Shown here: positions 17,083 to 25,392 of the stretch, piece after piece
How the letters are laid out: each line of letters opens with the position of its first letter
Position numbering within the stretch: the stretch's first letter is position 1
Origin: an uncultured bacterium
GTDB lineage: Bacteria; Bacillota; Clostridia; Lachnospirales; Lachnospiraceae
Assembly (NCBI GenBank): GCA_947651225.1
Contig: CANSYK010000018.1
Span: forward strand, 1 to 53,981
Reading direction: 5' to 3'
DNA: 53,981 nucleotides
Notes under the pieces: generated by a model
The model's database searches: none
The model's input: the letters and a program-made list of their open reading frames with translations, nothing else
Told to the model about the DNA's origin: nothing
Position numbers and translations under genes: made by a program

Positions 17083-17274
17083 ATGCCAAGTTCAGCAGAT
17101 ATTATTAGAGATTCCATAAATGAATTTTCCAGGCTTCAAAACTGGATGCTGACAGCAAAATCAAATAATGATATGGATACTTATAATTCAATGTATGACA
17201 GGTATATTGAGTTAAAAGTTACATTAACAAGTTTAGGGGTAAACATTACAAAATTGGATAAAATCAACGAGTGA
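17083..17274 (+). CDS. Small hypothetical protein (63 aa)
   Basis: A soluble, probably helical protein of 63 residues, with no membrane segment or metal motif. An AGCAGGTGG-like site precedes the ATG. It has its own promoter upstream and a terminator-like hairpin downstream, so it may be a separate short transcript within the island. The N-terminal part (SSADIIRDSINEFSRLQNW) is amphipathic. I do not recognise the family. Confidence 0.6.
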   Translation: MPSSADIIRDSINEFSRLQNWMLTAKSNNDMDTYNSMYDRYIELKVTLTSLGVNITKLDKINE

Positions 17275-17298
17275 CCACAAAATAATGACAGTATAAAT

Positions 17299-17346
17299 GG
17301 TGTAAAGGCTATTGGATTATCAGGGCTTTGCACCATTTTTATTTTT
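17299..17346 (+). terminator. Terminator or attenuator before gmd
   Basis: GGTGTAAAGGCT pairs with GGGCTTTGCACC (one mismatch, two G-U pairs) and is followed by ATTTTTATTTTT. It lies between the small ORF and gmd, so it could end the short transcript or attenuate gmd. Confidence 0.6.
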
Positions 17347-17378
17347 CGTAAAAAAGAATACAGGGAGAAAATAGCAGG

Positions 17379-18440
17379 ATGAAAAAAGCATTAATTACAG
17401 GAATCACCGGACAGGATGGCTCTTACTTAGCGGAATTTTTACTGGAGAAGGGGTATGAAGTCCATGGAATTGTGCGGAGGGCATCTATTTCCAATATGGC
17501 AAGGATTGAGCATTTGCTGGATCAGAAAAGAATAAAACTGCACGATGGTGATTTAACAGATACTTCTTCACTAATGCAGATTTTATCAATCGTAGAGCCG
17601 GATGAGGTTTATAACCTTGCGGCACAGTCCCATGTACAGGTTTCCTTTGATGTGCCGGAATATTCTGGGGAAGTGGATGCACTTGGCGTATTACGGATTT
17701 TGGAAGCTGTCAGGATTTTGGGATTGGCTGAAAAGACCAGAATTTATCAGGCATCTACTTCGGAATTGTATGGGAAAGTAGAGGAAATCCCGCAAAAAGA
17801 AACAACGCCATTTCATCCATACAGCCCATATGCAGTTGCTAAGCAGTATGCATTCTGGATCGTGAAAGAATACAGGGAGGCGTATGGGATGTTTGCGGTA
17901 AATGGGATTTTGTTTAACCATGAATCGGAGCGCAGGGGAGAGAATTTTGTGACAAGGAAAATAACCCTGGCAGCAGGACGGATTGCGGAGGGAATCCAGG
18001 AATATCTGGAACTTGGGAATCTGGATTCTTTGCGGGACTGGGGATATGCAAAGGATTATGTGGAATGTATGTGGCTGATGCTGCAGCAGGATAAGCCGGA
18101 GGATTACGTGATAGCGACGGGAAAACAGCATACGGTACGTGAATTTGCAGAGAGGGCTTTTCAGGCAAATGGCATCAATTTGAGGTGGGAAGGTTCTGGT
18201 ACAGATGAAAAAGGATATGACACAGTTACTGGAAAAATGCTTGTCTGTGTAAATTCCCAGTGGTTTCGTCCAACAGATGTAGATAATCTTCTGGGAGAGC
18301 CTTCTAAAGCGAAAAATGAGCTTGGCTGGAATCCGCAGAGGACAAGCTTTGAAGAACTGGTGGAAATTATGGCAGTACATGACCGGAAGCTTGCCCGAAA
18401 GGAAAGGGCAATAGTGTCGCAAAGCAGAGTCTGCAGGTAG
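17379..18440 (+). CDS. gmd: GDP-mannose 4,6-dehydratase
   Basis: First committed step toward GDP-fucose: it oxidises and dehydrates GDP-D-mannose to GDP-4-keto-6-deoxymannose. The 353-residue protein has the NADP motif [20 protein letters not shown] and the conserved [13 protein letters not shown]. The active-site Ser/Thr-Glu is in QASTSELYG, the Tyr-x3-Lys in YSPYAVAKQ, and the substrate loop is [17 protein letters not shown]. Base composition is higher in GC than the glycosyltransferase block and similar to the chromosome flanks. Confidence 0.96.
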   Translation: MKKALITGITGQDGSYLAEFLLEKGYEVHGIVRRASISNMARIEHLLDQKRIKLHDGDLTDTSSLMQILSIVEPDEVYNLAAQSHVQVSFDVPEYSGEVDALGVLRILEAVRILGLAEKTRIYQASTSELYGKVEEIPQKETTPFHPYSPYAVAKQYAFWIVKEYREAYGMFAVNGILFNHESERRGENFVTRKITLAAGRIAEGIQEYLELGNLDSLRDWGYAKDYVECMWLMLQQDKPEDYVIATGKQHTVREFAERAFQANGINLRWEGSGTDEKGYDTVTGKMLVCVNSQWFRPTDVDNLLGEPSKAKNELGWNPQRTSFEELVEIMAVHDRKLARKERAIVSQSRVCR

Positions 18441-18484
18441 CAGGGATGGATTTTTGAAATACATTTCAGAAAAGAGGGAAGAAG

Positions 18485-19798
18485 ATGAATTATATTCTTT
18501 TATCGGGAGGTTCAGGGACAAGGCTCTGGCCATTGTCCAACCATATTCGCTCCAAACAGTTTATCCGTGTTTTTCAACGGGAAAATGGGATATATGAATC
18601 TATGCTCCAGAGAGTATACCAACAGATAAAGAAAGCGGATTCAGAAGCAAATATTATTATTGCCACGGCAAAAGCACAGGTTTCTTCTATATTAAATCAG
18701 TTGGAGGAAGATGTAGAAATCAGCATAGAGCCCTGCAGGAAAGATACATTTCCGGCGATTGTACTGGCATGTGAATATTTGACAGGGAGGCTTGGCGTTG
18801 ACAAAGAGGAAGCAGTAATTGTCTGTCCAATTGATCCATATGTAGATGGAGGTTATTTTGAAGCATTGCGGGAGCTTCCGGATGTCTTGCAAAAAAAGCA
18901 GGTAAATCTTGCTTTGCTTGGAATTCAGCCAACATACCCCAGTGAAAAGTATGGGTATATTTTACCGGAATCAGATGAAAAAATCAGCCGGATTTTGGAA
19001 TTTAAAGAGAAACCATCCATGGAAACGGCACAGAAATATATAGCAGCCGGAGGATTATGGAATGCGGGGGTTTTTGCGTTTAAAATTGACTATATGGACA
19101 GGCGGGCGCATGAACGGATTGATTTTAGGGATTATGATGATTTATTCCTTAATTATTCTTCGCTGGAGAAAATCAGTTTTGACTATGCAGTTGCAGAAAA
19201 AGAACAGCGGATGGAAGTTCTTCGGTACAATGGGGAATGGAAGGATCTTGGGACATGGAACACCTTGACAGAAGCAATGGAAGAGGATAGAATTGGCAAT
19301 GCTGTAATGGATGGGCATTGCGAGAATGTACATATTATTAATGAACTTTCTATTCCTGTTCTTGCTATGGGATTAAAGGATGTTGTGGTCTCTTCCAGCC
19401 CAGACGGGATATTGGTATCAGATAAAGCACAGTCCAGCTATATTAAGCCATATGTTGAGTCAATGCGGCAGCAGGTAATGTATGCACAGAAGTCATGGGG
19501 GGAGTATCGTGTGCTGGATGTTGGGGAAGAAAGCCTGACCATTAAAATTACGCTCCATGCTGGGCATCAGATGAATTATCACAGTCATGAATACCGGGAT
19601 GAGGTCTGGAATGTAGTTTCGGGAACTGGCAGAGTAGTGGTGGATGGTTCTGAAAAATCCTGTGGTATTGGTGATGTGATTCAGATTCCTGCGGGGTGCA
19701 GGCATACTGTAATTGCAGAGTCGAATTTACAGATGATTGAAGTACAGACAGGGCAGGGGATAAGTGTGGAGGATAAAGTAAAATATCCATTAGAGTAG
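18485..19798 (+). CDS. manC: Mannose-1-phosphate guanylyltransferase with C-terminal cupin domain
   Basis: Makes GDP-mannose from mannose-1-phosphate and GTP, feeding gmd. The N-terminal nucleotidyltransferase has LSGGSGTRLWPLS at residues 6-18, then EKYGYILPE, EFKEKPS, GGLWNAGVFAF and the DYAVAEK region. The last 110 residues form a cupin resembling type II phosphomannose isomerase (MNYHSHEYRDEVWNVVSGTG, GDVIQIPAGCRHT). The protein may therefore also interconvert fructose- and mannose-6-phosphate. No phosphomannomutase is present in the window. Confidence 0.95.
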   Translation: MNYILLSGGSGTRLWPLSNHIRSKQFIRVFQRENGIYESMLQRVYQQIKKADSEANIIIATAKAQVSSILNQLEEDVEISIEPCRKDTFPAIVLACEYLTGRLGVDKEEAVIVCPIDPYVDGGYFEALRELPDVLQKKQVNLALLGIQPTYPSEKYGYILPESDEKISRILEFKEKPSMETAQKYIAAGGLWNAGVFAFKIDYMDRRAHERIDFRDYDDLFLNYSSLEKISFDYAVAEKEQRMEVLRYNGEWKDLGTWNTLTEAMEEDRIGNAVMDGHCENVHIINELSIPVLAMGLKDVVVSSSPDGILVSDKAQSSYIKPYVESMRQQVMYAQKSWGEYRVLDVGEESLTIKITLHAGHQMNYHSHEYRDEVWNVVSGTGRVVVDGSEKSCGIGDVIQIPAGCRHTVIAESNLQMIEVQTGQGISVEDKVKYPLE

Positions 19799-19841
19799 AG
19801 ATTTTTTGTGCATTACAATCTTTATATATAGAAGGAGCAGT

Positions 19842-21617
19842 ATGATTCGTGTATTTAAGAAATTTTATCAATTGTTGAACAGGCATCAGCGAAACCGGGT
19901 GATTATCTTGTTTTTTATGATGCTTATTGGTGCTGTTTTTGAAGTGCTTGGGGTGTCCATGATGTTGCCACTTGTGACTGCTGTTATGAACCCGGGTATT
20001 ATAACAGAAAATAAGATTTGTGCATGGATCTGCAGTGTGTTTAACATTACAGACCATGTGGATTTTGTAATCTGGTGCATTATAGCGCTTATTATTATCT
20101 TTGTTGTGAAAGCAGCATATCTGACTTTTGAATATTCGGTTCAGTACCGTTTTGTATTTAATAACCGTTTTATGACACAGTCTCGGCTTTTGGAGGCATA
20201 TCTGCATCGGCCGTATGAGTATTTTCTTTCGGCACAGTCAGGAGAGATTATACGGATTGTCCAGACAGATGCAGCAAATTCCTTTGATATGCTTACGGTA
20301 ATTCTTAGCTTTGCTACAGAAGCAGTTGTATCGGTTGCTATCATTATAACGATTTTTGTGATTAATCCCTTTATGACAGTTTTTGTTGCAGCTTCATTGG
20401 TGTTCCTTATGATAATTATTTCAAAATGTCTCCGTCCACTCCTGCGCAGGGAAGGGGAGAATTATCAGAGGACTTATGCAGAAACAAATAAATGGCTGCT
20501 GCAGTCGATTTCGGGGATTAAAGAAGTAAAGGTTACAAAGACAGAGGACTTTTTTCTGGATAATTTTATAGAGTATGGGCAGAAGATGGTAAATGCTGCA
20601 CGCTGGAACAGTACTTTGCAGAATGTTCCAAGAAACCTGATTGAATTGGTTTCTGTCTGTTCCATGATGACTGTACTTGGGGTTATGATTGCTACAGGGC
20701 ATAAATTGGATTCCCTGCTTCCGTCATTGTCTGCATTTGTGATGGCAGCGGTTAAACTTTTACCGTCAGCAAATCGGATGGTAGCAAATGTAACACATGT
20801 GACTTTTTATGAGCCTGCGCTTGACAATATGCTGGAAAATCTGGCAGTACTGGAAGAACAGATTTCCGATGGGTGTGAAGAAGTGGAAAAGCTGCCGCTC
20901 ACAAAGGAAATCCGGCTTACGGGAATTGACTATACCTATCCAGGCGGGGAAAAGAAAATTTTTGACCAGGCAGACTTTGTGGTTCCGGTCGGAAGTTCCG
21001 TTGGTATTATTGGTATGTCTGGGGCAGGAAAGACTACTGCTGTAGATATCCTGCTTGGGATTTTAAGGCCTCAGGCAGGGCAGGTTTTAGCTGATGGGGT
21101 GGATGTGTCCACGAACATGCGGGGCTGGCTTGCCCATATTGGTTATATCCCACAGATGATTTTTATGCTGGACGATACGATTCGTGCCAACATTGTGTTT
21201 GGGCATACGGAAATTGGCAATGCGAAAGACAGAGAAAAGACGGATTCTGGCATAGACAGGGAGGAAGCAGTCTGGGCAGCACTTGAGGAAGCACAGTTAG
21301 CGGATTTTGTAAAGACGCTTCCAAAAGGGATTGATACAGCAATTGGTGAGCGTGGAGTGCGCCTGTCAGGCGGGCAGAGGCAGCGGATTGGGATTGCAAG
21401 GGCACTCTTTACAAATCCTGATGTACTGGTGTTTGATGAAGCGACCTCGGCACTTGATCATGAAACGGAAGAGGCAATTATGCAGTCTATTAATGCCCTT
21501 CATGGGAAAAAGACAATGATTATCATTGCGCACAGGCTGACAACCATAGAAGGCTGTGACATGGTGTACCGTGCCGGGGATGGGAAGCTTGAACCAGCCG
21601 TGAGTAGTAACCAATAA
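19842..21617 (+). CDS. ABC transporter permease/ATPase, probable lipid-linked glycan flippase (PglK/MsbA-like)
   Basis: A half-transporter of 591 residues with an N-terminal six-helix exporter domain (about 1-320) and a C-terminal ATPase. The ATPase carries Walker A GMSGAGKTT, signature LSGGQRQRIGIARAL, Walker B VLVFDEATSALD and H-loop IIAHRL. It closes the polysaccharide island, and no Wzx-type flippase is present. I therefore infer that it flips the undecaprenyl-linked repeat, as PglK does. The ATG at 19842 follows GAAGGAG; an upstream start at 19806 has no such site. Confidence 0.88.
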   Translation: MIRVFKKFYQLLNRHQRNRVIILFFMMLIGAVFEVLGVSMMLPLVTAVMNPGIITENKICAWICSVFNITDHVDFVIWCIIALIIIFVVKAAYLTFEYSVQYRFVFNNRFMTQSRLLEAYLHRPYEYFLSAQSGEIIRIVQTDAANSFDMLTVILSFATEAVVSVAIIITIFVINPFMTVFVAASLVFLMIIISKCLRPLLRREGENYQRTYAETNKWLLQSISGIKEVKVTKTEDFFLDNFIEYGQKMVNAARWNSTLQNVPRNLIELVSVCSMMTVLGVMIATGHKLDSLLPSLSAFVMAAVKLLPSANRMVANVTHVTFYEPALDNMLENLAVLEEQISDGCEEVEKLPLTKEIRLTGIDYTYPGGEKKIFDQADFVVPVGSSVGIIGMSGAGKTTAVDILLGILRPQAGQVLADGVDVSTNMRGWLAHIGYIPQMIFMLDDTIRANIVFGHTEIGNAKDREKTDSGIDREEAVWAALEEAQLADFVKTLPKGIDTAIGERGVRLSGGQRQRIGIARALFTNPDVLVFDEATSALDHETEEAIMQSINALHGKKTMIIIAHRLTTIEGCDMVYRAGDGKLEPAVSSNQ

Positions 21618-21619
21618 AA

Positions 21620-21643
21620 AAAGCAAAAAAATCCATTTTTTTC
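21620..21643 (+). terminator. Weak A/T-rich terminator after the island
   Basis: A7-T, two bases, A-T7 can pair, and the T-run lies right after the stop of the ABC gene. Stability is low, so read-through into rpmJ is possible. Confidence 0.4.
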
Positions 21644-21672
21644 TTGCATTGGCTGAAAAATTATGATAAAGT
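21644..21672 (+). promoter_or_regulatory. Promoter of the alpha ribosomal operon
   Basis: TTGCAT at 21644-21649, a 17-nt spacer and TAAAGT at 21667-21672, about 34 nt upstream of the rpmJ start. The -10 box is imperfect. Confidence 0.5.
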
Positions 21673-21705
21673 AGACTTTGGACTTTTTGAAAGGAGGTTA
21701 TTGCT

Positions 21706-21819
21706 GTGAAAGTTAGATCTTCAGTAAAACCGATTTGCGAAAAATGTAAGGTCATCAAGAGAAAGGGTCGTATCAGAGTAATCTGTGAGAATCCTAGACA
21801 CAAACAGAGACAGGGTTAA
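21706..21819 (+). CDS. rpmJ: 50S ribosomal protein L36
   Basis: A 37-residue protein starting at GTG after AAAGGAGG. It reads as the standard L36: [19 protein letters not shown] and a C-terminal NPRHKQRQG. The zinc ligands Cys-x2-Cys, Cys and His are present, so this is the zinc-containing form. It starts the alpha operon here. In most Firmicutes infA lies directly upstream, but here the polysaccharide island does. Confidence 0.97.
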   Translation: MKVRSSVKPICEKCKVIKRKGRIRVICENPRHKQRQG

Positions 21820-22153
21820 TTAGGAAGCGGCACCAAATGAGGCGCCGCCGTTTCGATAAACTTGCTTTCTGTTCGTTATAGTGTAGAAACACTATGATAT
21901 TGTAGGTGGACTGATTACCCACTTCGGTGTAAGGTGCGTCATTCACCCGAAACCGGTCTTATCAACGGCAGGTTGATGACGATGCTGTCAAAAATGAAAG
22001 GCGGCATAACTGCGGCGTAGTACCGGCGGCCATTTCGCAGGCAGCCCTAAAAGAAACGTCTACGCTATAAGATTACAATTTAAAGCGGCTGACAGTGCAA
22101 AAAGCGCTGTAATCAATCTATTAAACAAAAAATAACGGAGGTGTAAAGTACAC
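21820..22153 (+). promoter_or_regulatory. Long structured gap between rpmJ and rpsM, possible leader RNA
   Basis: 334 nt without a reading frame, unusually long inside a ribosomal operon and more GC-rich than its surroundings. Several hairpins are visible: GCGGCACC with GGCGCCGC at about 21827-21850, TAGTGT-AGAA-ACACTA near 21880-21895, and further GC-rich pairing segments around 21940-22060. It may be an autoregulatory leader for S13 or S4. I do not recognise a described Firmicute motif. Confidence 0.45.
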
Positions 22154-22522
22154 ATGGCACGTATTAGTGGTGTAGATTTACCAAGAGAGAAGCGTGTTGA
22201 GATTGGACTTACTTATATTTATGGTATTGGAAGAGTCAGCTCTAACCGCATTTTAGCAGAAGCTAAAGTCAATCCAGACACACGTGTAAAGGATCTTACG
22301 GATGAAGAAGTTGCGCGTATTCGTGACGTCATTGATAGGACACAGACTGTAGAAGGAGATCTTCGCAGGGAAATCGCTATGAATATCAAGAGACTTCAGG
22401 AAATCGGATGCTATAGAGGCATCCGTCACAGAAAAGGTCTTCCTGTCCGTGGACAGAAGACAAAGACAAACGCAAGAACCCGTAAAGGACCAAAGCGTAC
22501 TGTCGCAAATAAGAAGAAATAA
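22154..22522 (+). CDS. rpsM: 30S ribosomal protein S13
   Basis: A 122-residue head protein of the small subunit that contacts the P-site tRNA and the large subunit. It has the invariant N-terminus [20 protein letters not shown] and IYGIGR. Near the C-terminus are [19 protein letters not shown] and a basic [11 protein letters not shown] tail. A CGGAGGTG site lies 9 nt before the ATG. It is the second gene of the alpha operon. Confidence 0.98.
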   Translation: MARISGVDLPREKRVEIGLTYIYGIGRVSSNRILAEAKVNPDTRVKDLTDEEVARIRDVIDRTQTVEGDLRREIAMNIKRLQEIGCYRGIRHRKGLPVRGQKTKTNARTRKGPKRTVANKKK

Positions 22523-22598
22523 TGTAAGTTGCTGAGCGAAAATCGTACAGCAACGGAATAGTACAGAATAGTTACAAATCTTACAGGAGGGTTTGACA

Positions 22599-22994
22599 AT
22601 GGCTAAACAGGTAGCAAAAAAGGCAAGCAAGAAGCGTGTCAAGAAAAATGTCGGACATGGACAGGCACATATTCAGTCTTCCTTTAATAATACAATCGTT
22701 ACGCTTACAGATGCTGAAGGAAATGCAGTTTCCTGGGCAAGTGCAGGCGGATTAGGGTTCAGAGGTTCCAAGAAATCAACTCCATATGCAGCACAGATGG
22801 CAGCAGAGACAGCAGCAAAGGCGGCTGTACCACATGGTTTAACATCTGTAGATGTTATGGTTAAGGGACCGGGTTCTGGTCGTGAAGCAGCAATCCGTGC
22901 GTTACAGGCATGCGGTATTGATGTTACAAGTATTCGTGACGTAACTCCAGTGCCACATAATGGCTGCAGGCCTCCAAAACGCCGTCGTGTATAA
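22599..22994 (+). CDS. rpsK: 30S ribosomal protein S11
   Basis: A 131-residue platform protein of the small subunit. Conserved blocks are [49 protein letters not shown] and the C-terminal [18 protein letters not shown]. The ATG at 22599 follows AGGAGGG; the TTG two codons upstream is not needed. Confidence 0.98.
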   Translation: MAKQVAKKASKKRVKKNVGHGQAHIQSSFNNTIVTLTDAEGNAVSWASAGGLGFRGSKKSTPYAAQMAAETAAKAAVPHGLTSVDVMVKGPGSGREAAIRALQACGIDVTSIRDVTPVPHNGCRPPKRRRV

Positions 22995-23064
22995 TAATAC
23001 GTTTTGGAAAGCAAAATGTGTGGAAGTATAAAAGAGTTGATTTATAATTTTAGGAGGAATAGAA

Positions 23065-23658
23065 ATGGCAAGAGATATGACGCCGGTACTCAAGAGATGT
23101 AGAACTCTTGGAATTGAGCCAGCATTTATGGGACTTGACAAAAAGTCTAATAGAAATGTCAGAGCTGGAAGGAAGCAGAGTGAATATGGCCTTCAGTTAA
23201 AAGAAAAGCAAAAAGCTAAATTTATCTATGGTGTGTTAGAAAAGCCATTTAGAAATAATTTTGCAAAGGCACAGAAGTTAAAATATGGTACAACAGGTGA
23301 GAATCTTATGATTCTGCTTGAACTTAGGCTTGATAATGTAATATTCCGTATGGGATATGGGCGTACAAGAAAGGAAGCAAGACAGATTGTCGGACATAAG
23401 CATGTGCTTGTAAATGGTAAATGTGTAAATATTCCTTCTTATGAAGTAAAGCCTGGTGATGTAATTGAAATCAAGGAGAAGCACAAAAGTGCTCAGAGAT
23501 ATAAGGATATTCTGGAAGTAACAGATGGAAGGATTGTTCCTGACTGGCTTGAAGCTGAACATGAAAATCTTTCCGGTACAGTAAAGGAAGTCCCTACAAG
23601 AGAGCAGATTGATGTTCCTGTAAATGAAGTGCTTATTGTCGAGTTATATTCTAAATAA
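23065..23658 (+). CDS. rpsD: 30S ribosomal protein S4
   Basis: A 197-residue primary 16S rRNA-binding protein. The N-terminal region lacks the four zinc Cys (the C-minus form). The S4 RNA-binding domain is at about residues 90-155 (LELRLDNVIFRMGYGRTRKEARQ, GHKHVLVNGK). Having rpsD in the alpha operon is the clostridial arrangement. In other bacteria S4 represses its own operon, which makes the rpmJ-rpsM gap a candidate target. Confidence 0.98.
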   Translation: MARDMTPVLKRCRTLGIEPAFMGLDKKSNRNVRAGRKQSEYGLQLKEKQKAKFIYGVLEKPFRNNFAKAQKLKYGTTGENLMILLELRLDNVIFRMGYGRTRKEARQIVGHKHVLVNGKCVNIPSYEVKPGDVIEIKEKHKSAQRYKDILEVTDGRIVPDWLEAEHENLSGTVKEVPTREQIDVPVNEVLIVELYSK

Positions 23659-23728
23659 TAGCATAATGTAGCTGGTAGTGCTACATGGAATCCGGTAAGC
23701 ATTTAACACCCAAAAGGAGGTTCGGGGA

Positions 23729-24688
23729 GTGCTTGATTTTAAAGAACCAAACATTGAGATAGCAGAGATTTCAGAAGATAAGAGATATGGACGTTTTGTT
23801 GTGGAACCTCTGGAAAGAGGATATGGTACAACGTTAGGTAATTCTCTCAGAAGAATTATGCTCTCCTCATTGCCAGGTACGGCTGTAAGCCATATTAAAA
23901 TTGACGGAGTTGTTCATGAGTTTTCCTCTATCCCAGGTGTAAAGGAAGATGTTACAGAAATTATTATGAACATTAAAAGTCTGGCTATTAAGAATAACAG
24001 TGAGACAGATGAGGTTAAAACAGCTTATATTGAGGCATCAGGAGAATGTGTTGTTACTGCGGCAGACATTCAGGTCGATTCTGACATTGAAATTATGAAT
24101 CCTGACCAGGTTATTGCAACTTTGAGCGGTGGTTCAGACTGCAGGCTTTACATTGAGATGACAATTGTAAATGGCCGTGGATATGTAAGTTCTGAAAAGA
24201 ACAAGAGAGAGGATTTGCCAATTAATGTTATCGCAATTGACTCCATTTTTACTCCGGTTGAAAGGGTAAATATCGCAATTGAAAATACTCGTGTAGGTCA
24301 GATTACAGACTACGATAAGTTGACAGTTGAGGTGTATACGGATGGCACGATTGAGCCTAGCGATGCAGTAAGTCTTGCAGCAAAGGTATTAAGCGATCAT
24401 TTGAAGTCCTTTATCAATCTTTCTGATAAAACAGCAGGAATCCAGGTAATAGCGGAAAGTATTGATGACAGCAAGGATAAAGTACTTGAAATGAATATTG
24501 ATGAACTGGAACTTTCTGTACGTTCTTATAATTGCTTGAAACGTGCAGGAATTGACACAGTAGAAGAACTGTGTAACCGTACATCTGAAGATATGATGAA
24601 GGTGAGAAATCTTGGTCGTAAATCTTTAGAAGAAGTATTATCTAAATTGAAAGAATTAGGTCTTTCCCTTAACTTAGGGGATGAATAA
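23729..24688 (+). CDS. rpoA: RNA polymerase alpha subunit
   Basis: A 319-residue subunit that scaffolds RNA polymerase assembly. The N-terminal dimerisation domain has [20 protein letters not shown] and [12 protein letters not shown]. The C-terminal domain has [17 protein letters not shown] and [16 protein letters not shown], which bind UP elements and activators. It starts at GTG with AAAAGGAGG upstream. It lies between rpsD and rplQ as usual. Confidence 0.98.
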   Translation: MLDFKEPNIEIAEISEDKRYGRFVVEPLERGYGTTLGNSLRRIMLSSLPGTAVSHIKIDGVVHEFSSIPGVKEDVTEIIMNIKSLAIKNNSETDEVKTAYIEASGECVVTAADIQVDSDIEIMNPDQVIATLSGGSDCRLYIEMTIVNGRGYVSSEKNKREDLPINVIAIDSIFTPVERVNIAIENTRVGQITDYDKLTVEVYTDGTIEPSDAVSLAAKVLSDHLKSFINLSDKTAGIQVIAESIDDSKDKVLEMNIDELELSVRSYNCLKRAGIDTVEELCNRTSEDMMKVRNLGRKSLEEVLSKLKELGLSLNLGDE

Positions 24689-24705
24689 TTAGGAGGTAAG
24701 CATAA

Positions 24706-25248
24706 ATGGCAGGTTATAGAAAGCTTGGAAGGACTTCCAGCCAGAGAAAAGCATTGCTTCGTAATCAGGTGACAAATTTGCTGTACCATGGCAAGATTGT
24801 CACTACGGAAGCGAAAGCAAAAGAAATACGTAAGATTGCAGAAGGTATCATTGCTTTAGGGATTAAAGAATGCAATAATTACGATATGGTAAAAGTTACT
24901 GCCAAAGTTGCCCGTAAGGACAAAGATGGCAAGCGTGTAAAAGAAGTTGTAGATGGCAAGAAGCATACGGTATATGATGAGGTAGAGAAGGAAATCAAAA
25001 AGGATCAGCCTTCCAGACTTCATGCAAGAAGACAGATGCAGAAAGTTCTTTATAGAGTAACAGAAGTTCCGACAGAGATCAAAGGGCGTAAAAAAGGTAC
25101 CAAAACGGTAGATGTTGCTTCTAAGGTTTTGGACGAACTCGGACCAAAGTATGCGGAACGCAATGGTAATGGTGGTTATACACGTATTGTTAAGATTGGT
25201 CAGCGTAAAGGTGATGCTGCAATGCAGGTATTGATTGAGTTAGTTTAA
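24706..25248 (+). CDS. rplQ: 50S ribosomal protein L17 with large internal insertion
   Basis: N-terminus [20 protein letters not shown] and C-terminus [17 protein letters not shown] are canonical. The protein has 180 residues against about 115-130 in most bacteria. The extra length is mainly a Lys/Glu-rich block between about residues 55 and 104, ahead of LHARRQ, plus a short extension before the C-terminal block. I believe enlarged L17 is shared by Lachnospiraceae relatives. It is the last gene of the operon. Confidence 0.96.
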   Translation: MAGYRKLGRTSSQRKALLRNQVTNLLYHGKIVTTEAKAKEIRKIAEGIIALGIKECNNYDMVKVTAKVARKDKDGKRVKEVVDGKKHTVYDEVEKEIKKDQPSRLHARRQMQKVLYRVTEVPTEIKGRKKGTKTVDVASKVLDELGPKYAERNGNGGYTRIVKIGQRKGDAAMQVLIELV

Positions 25249-25266
25249 TATAATGATAGAATTCTG

Positions 25267-25300
25267 GAAGTCGGAGTGAAAACTCCGGCTTCTGTTTTGT
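25267..25300 (+). terminator. Terminator of the alpha operon
   Basis: GAAGTCGGAGT pairs with ACTCCGGCTTC (one G-U) around GAAA, then TGTTTTGT. It sits 19 nt after the rplQ stop. Confidence 0.85.
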
Positions 25301-25323
25301 CTGGCAAGAAGCCTGCCGAATTC

Positions 25324-25352
25324 TTGTATTATGGATGTTGTTATGGTATACT
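25324..25352 (+). promoter_or_regulatory. Promoter of nadB-nadC
   Basis: TTGTAT, a 17-nt spacer, then TATACT. It ends 40 nt before the nadB start. Confidence 0.6.
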
Positions 25353-25392
25353 TGATGCGTTATAGGTATTTCACAAAAGGTATGAGGTAATT

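Noticed and set aside
17691-18533. 280-codon minus-strand frame opposite gmd
   Set aside because: Lies wholly across gmd and the start of manC, both certain; composition shows it is a shadow frame.
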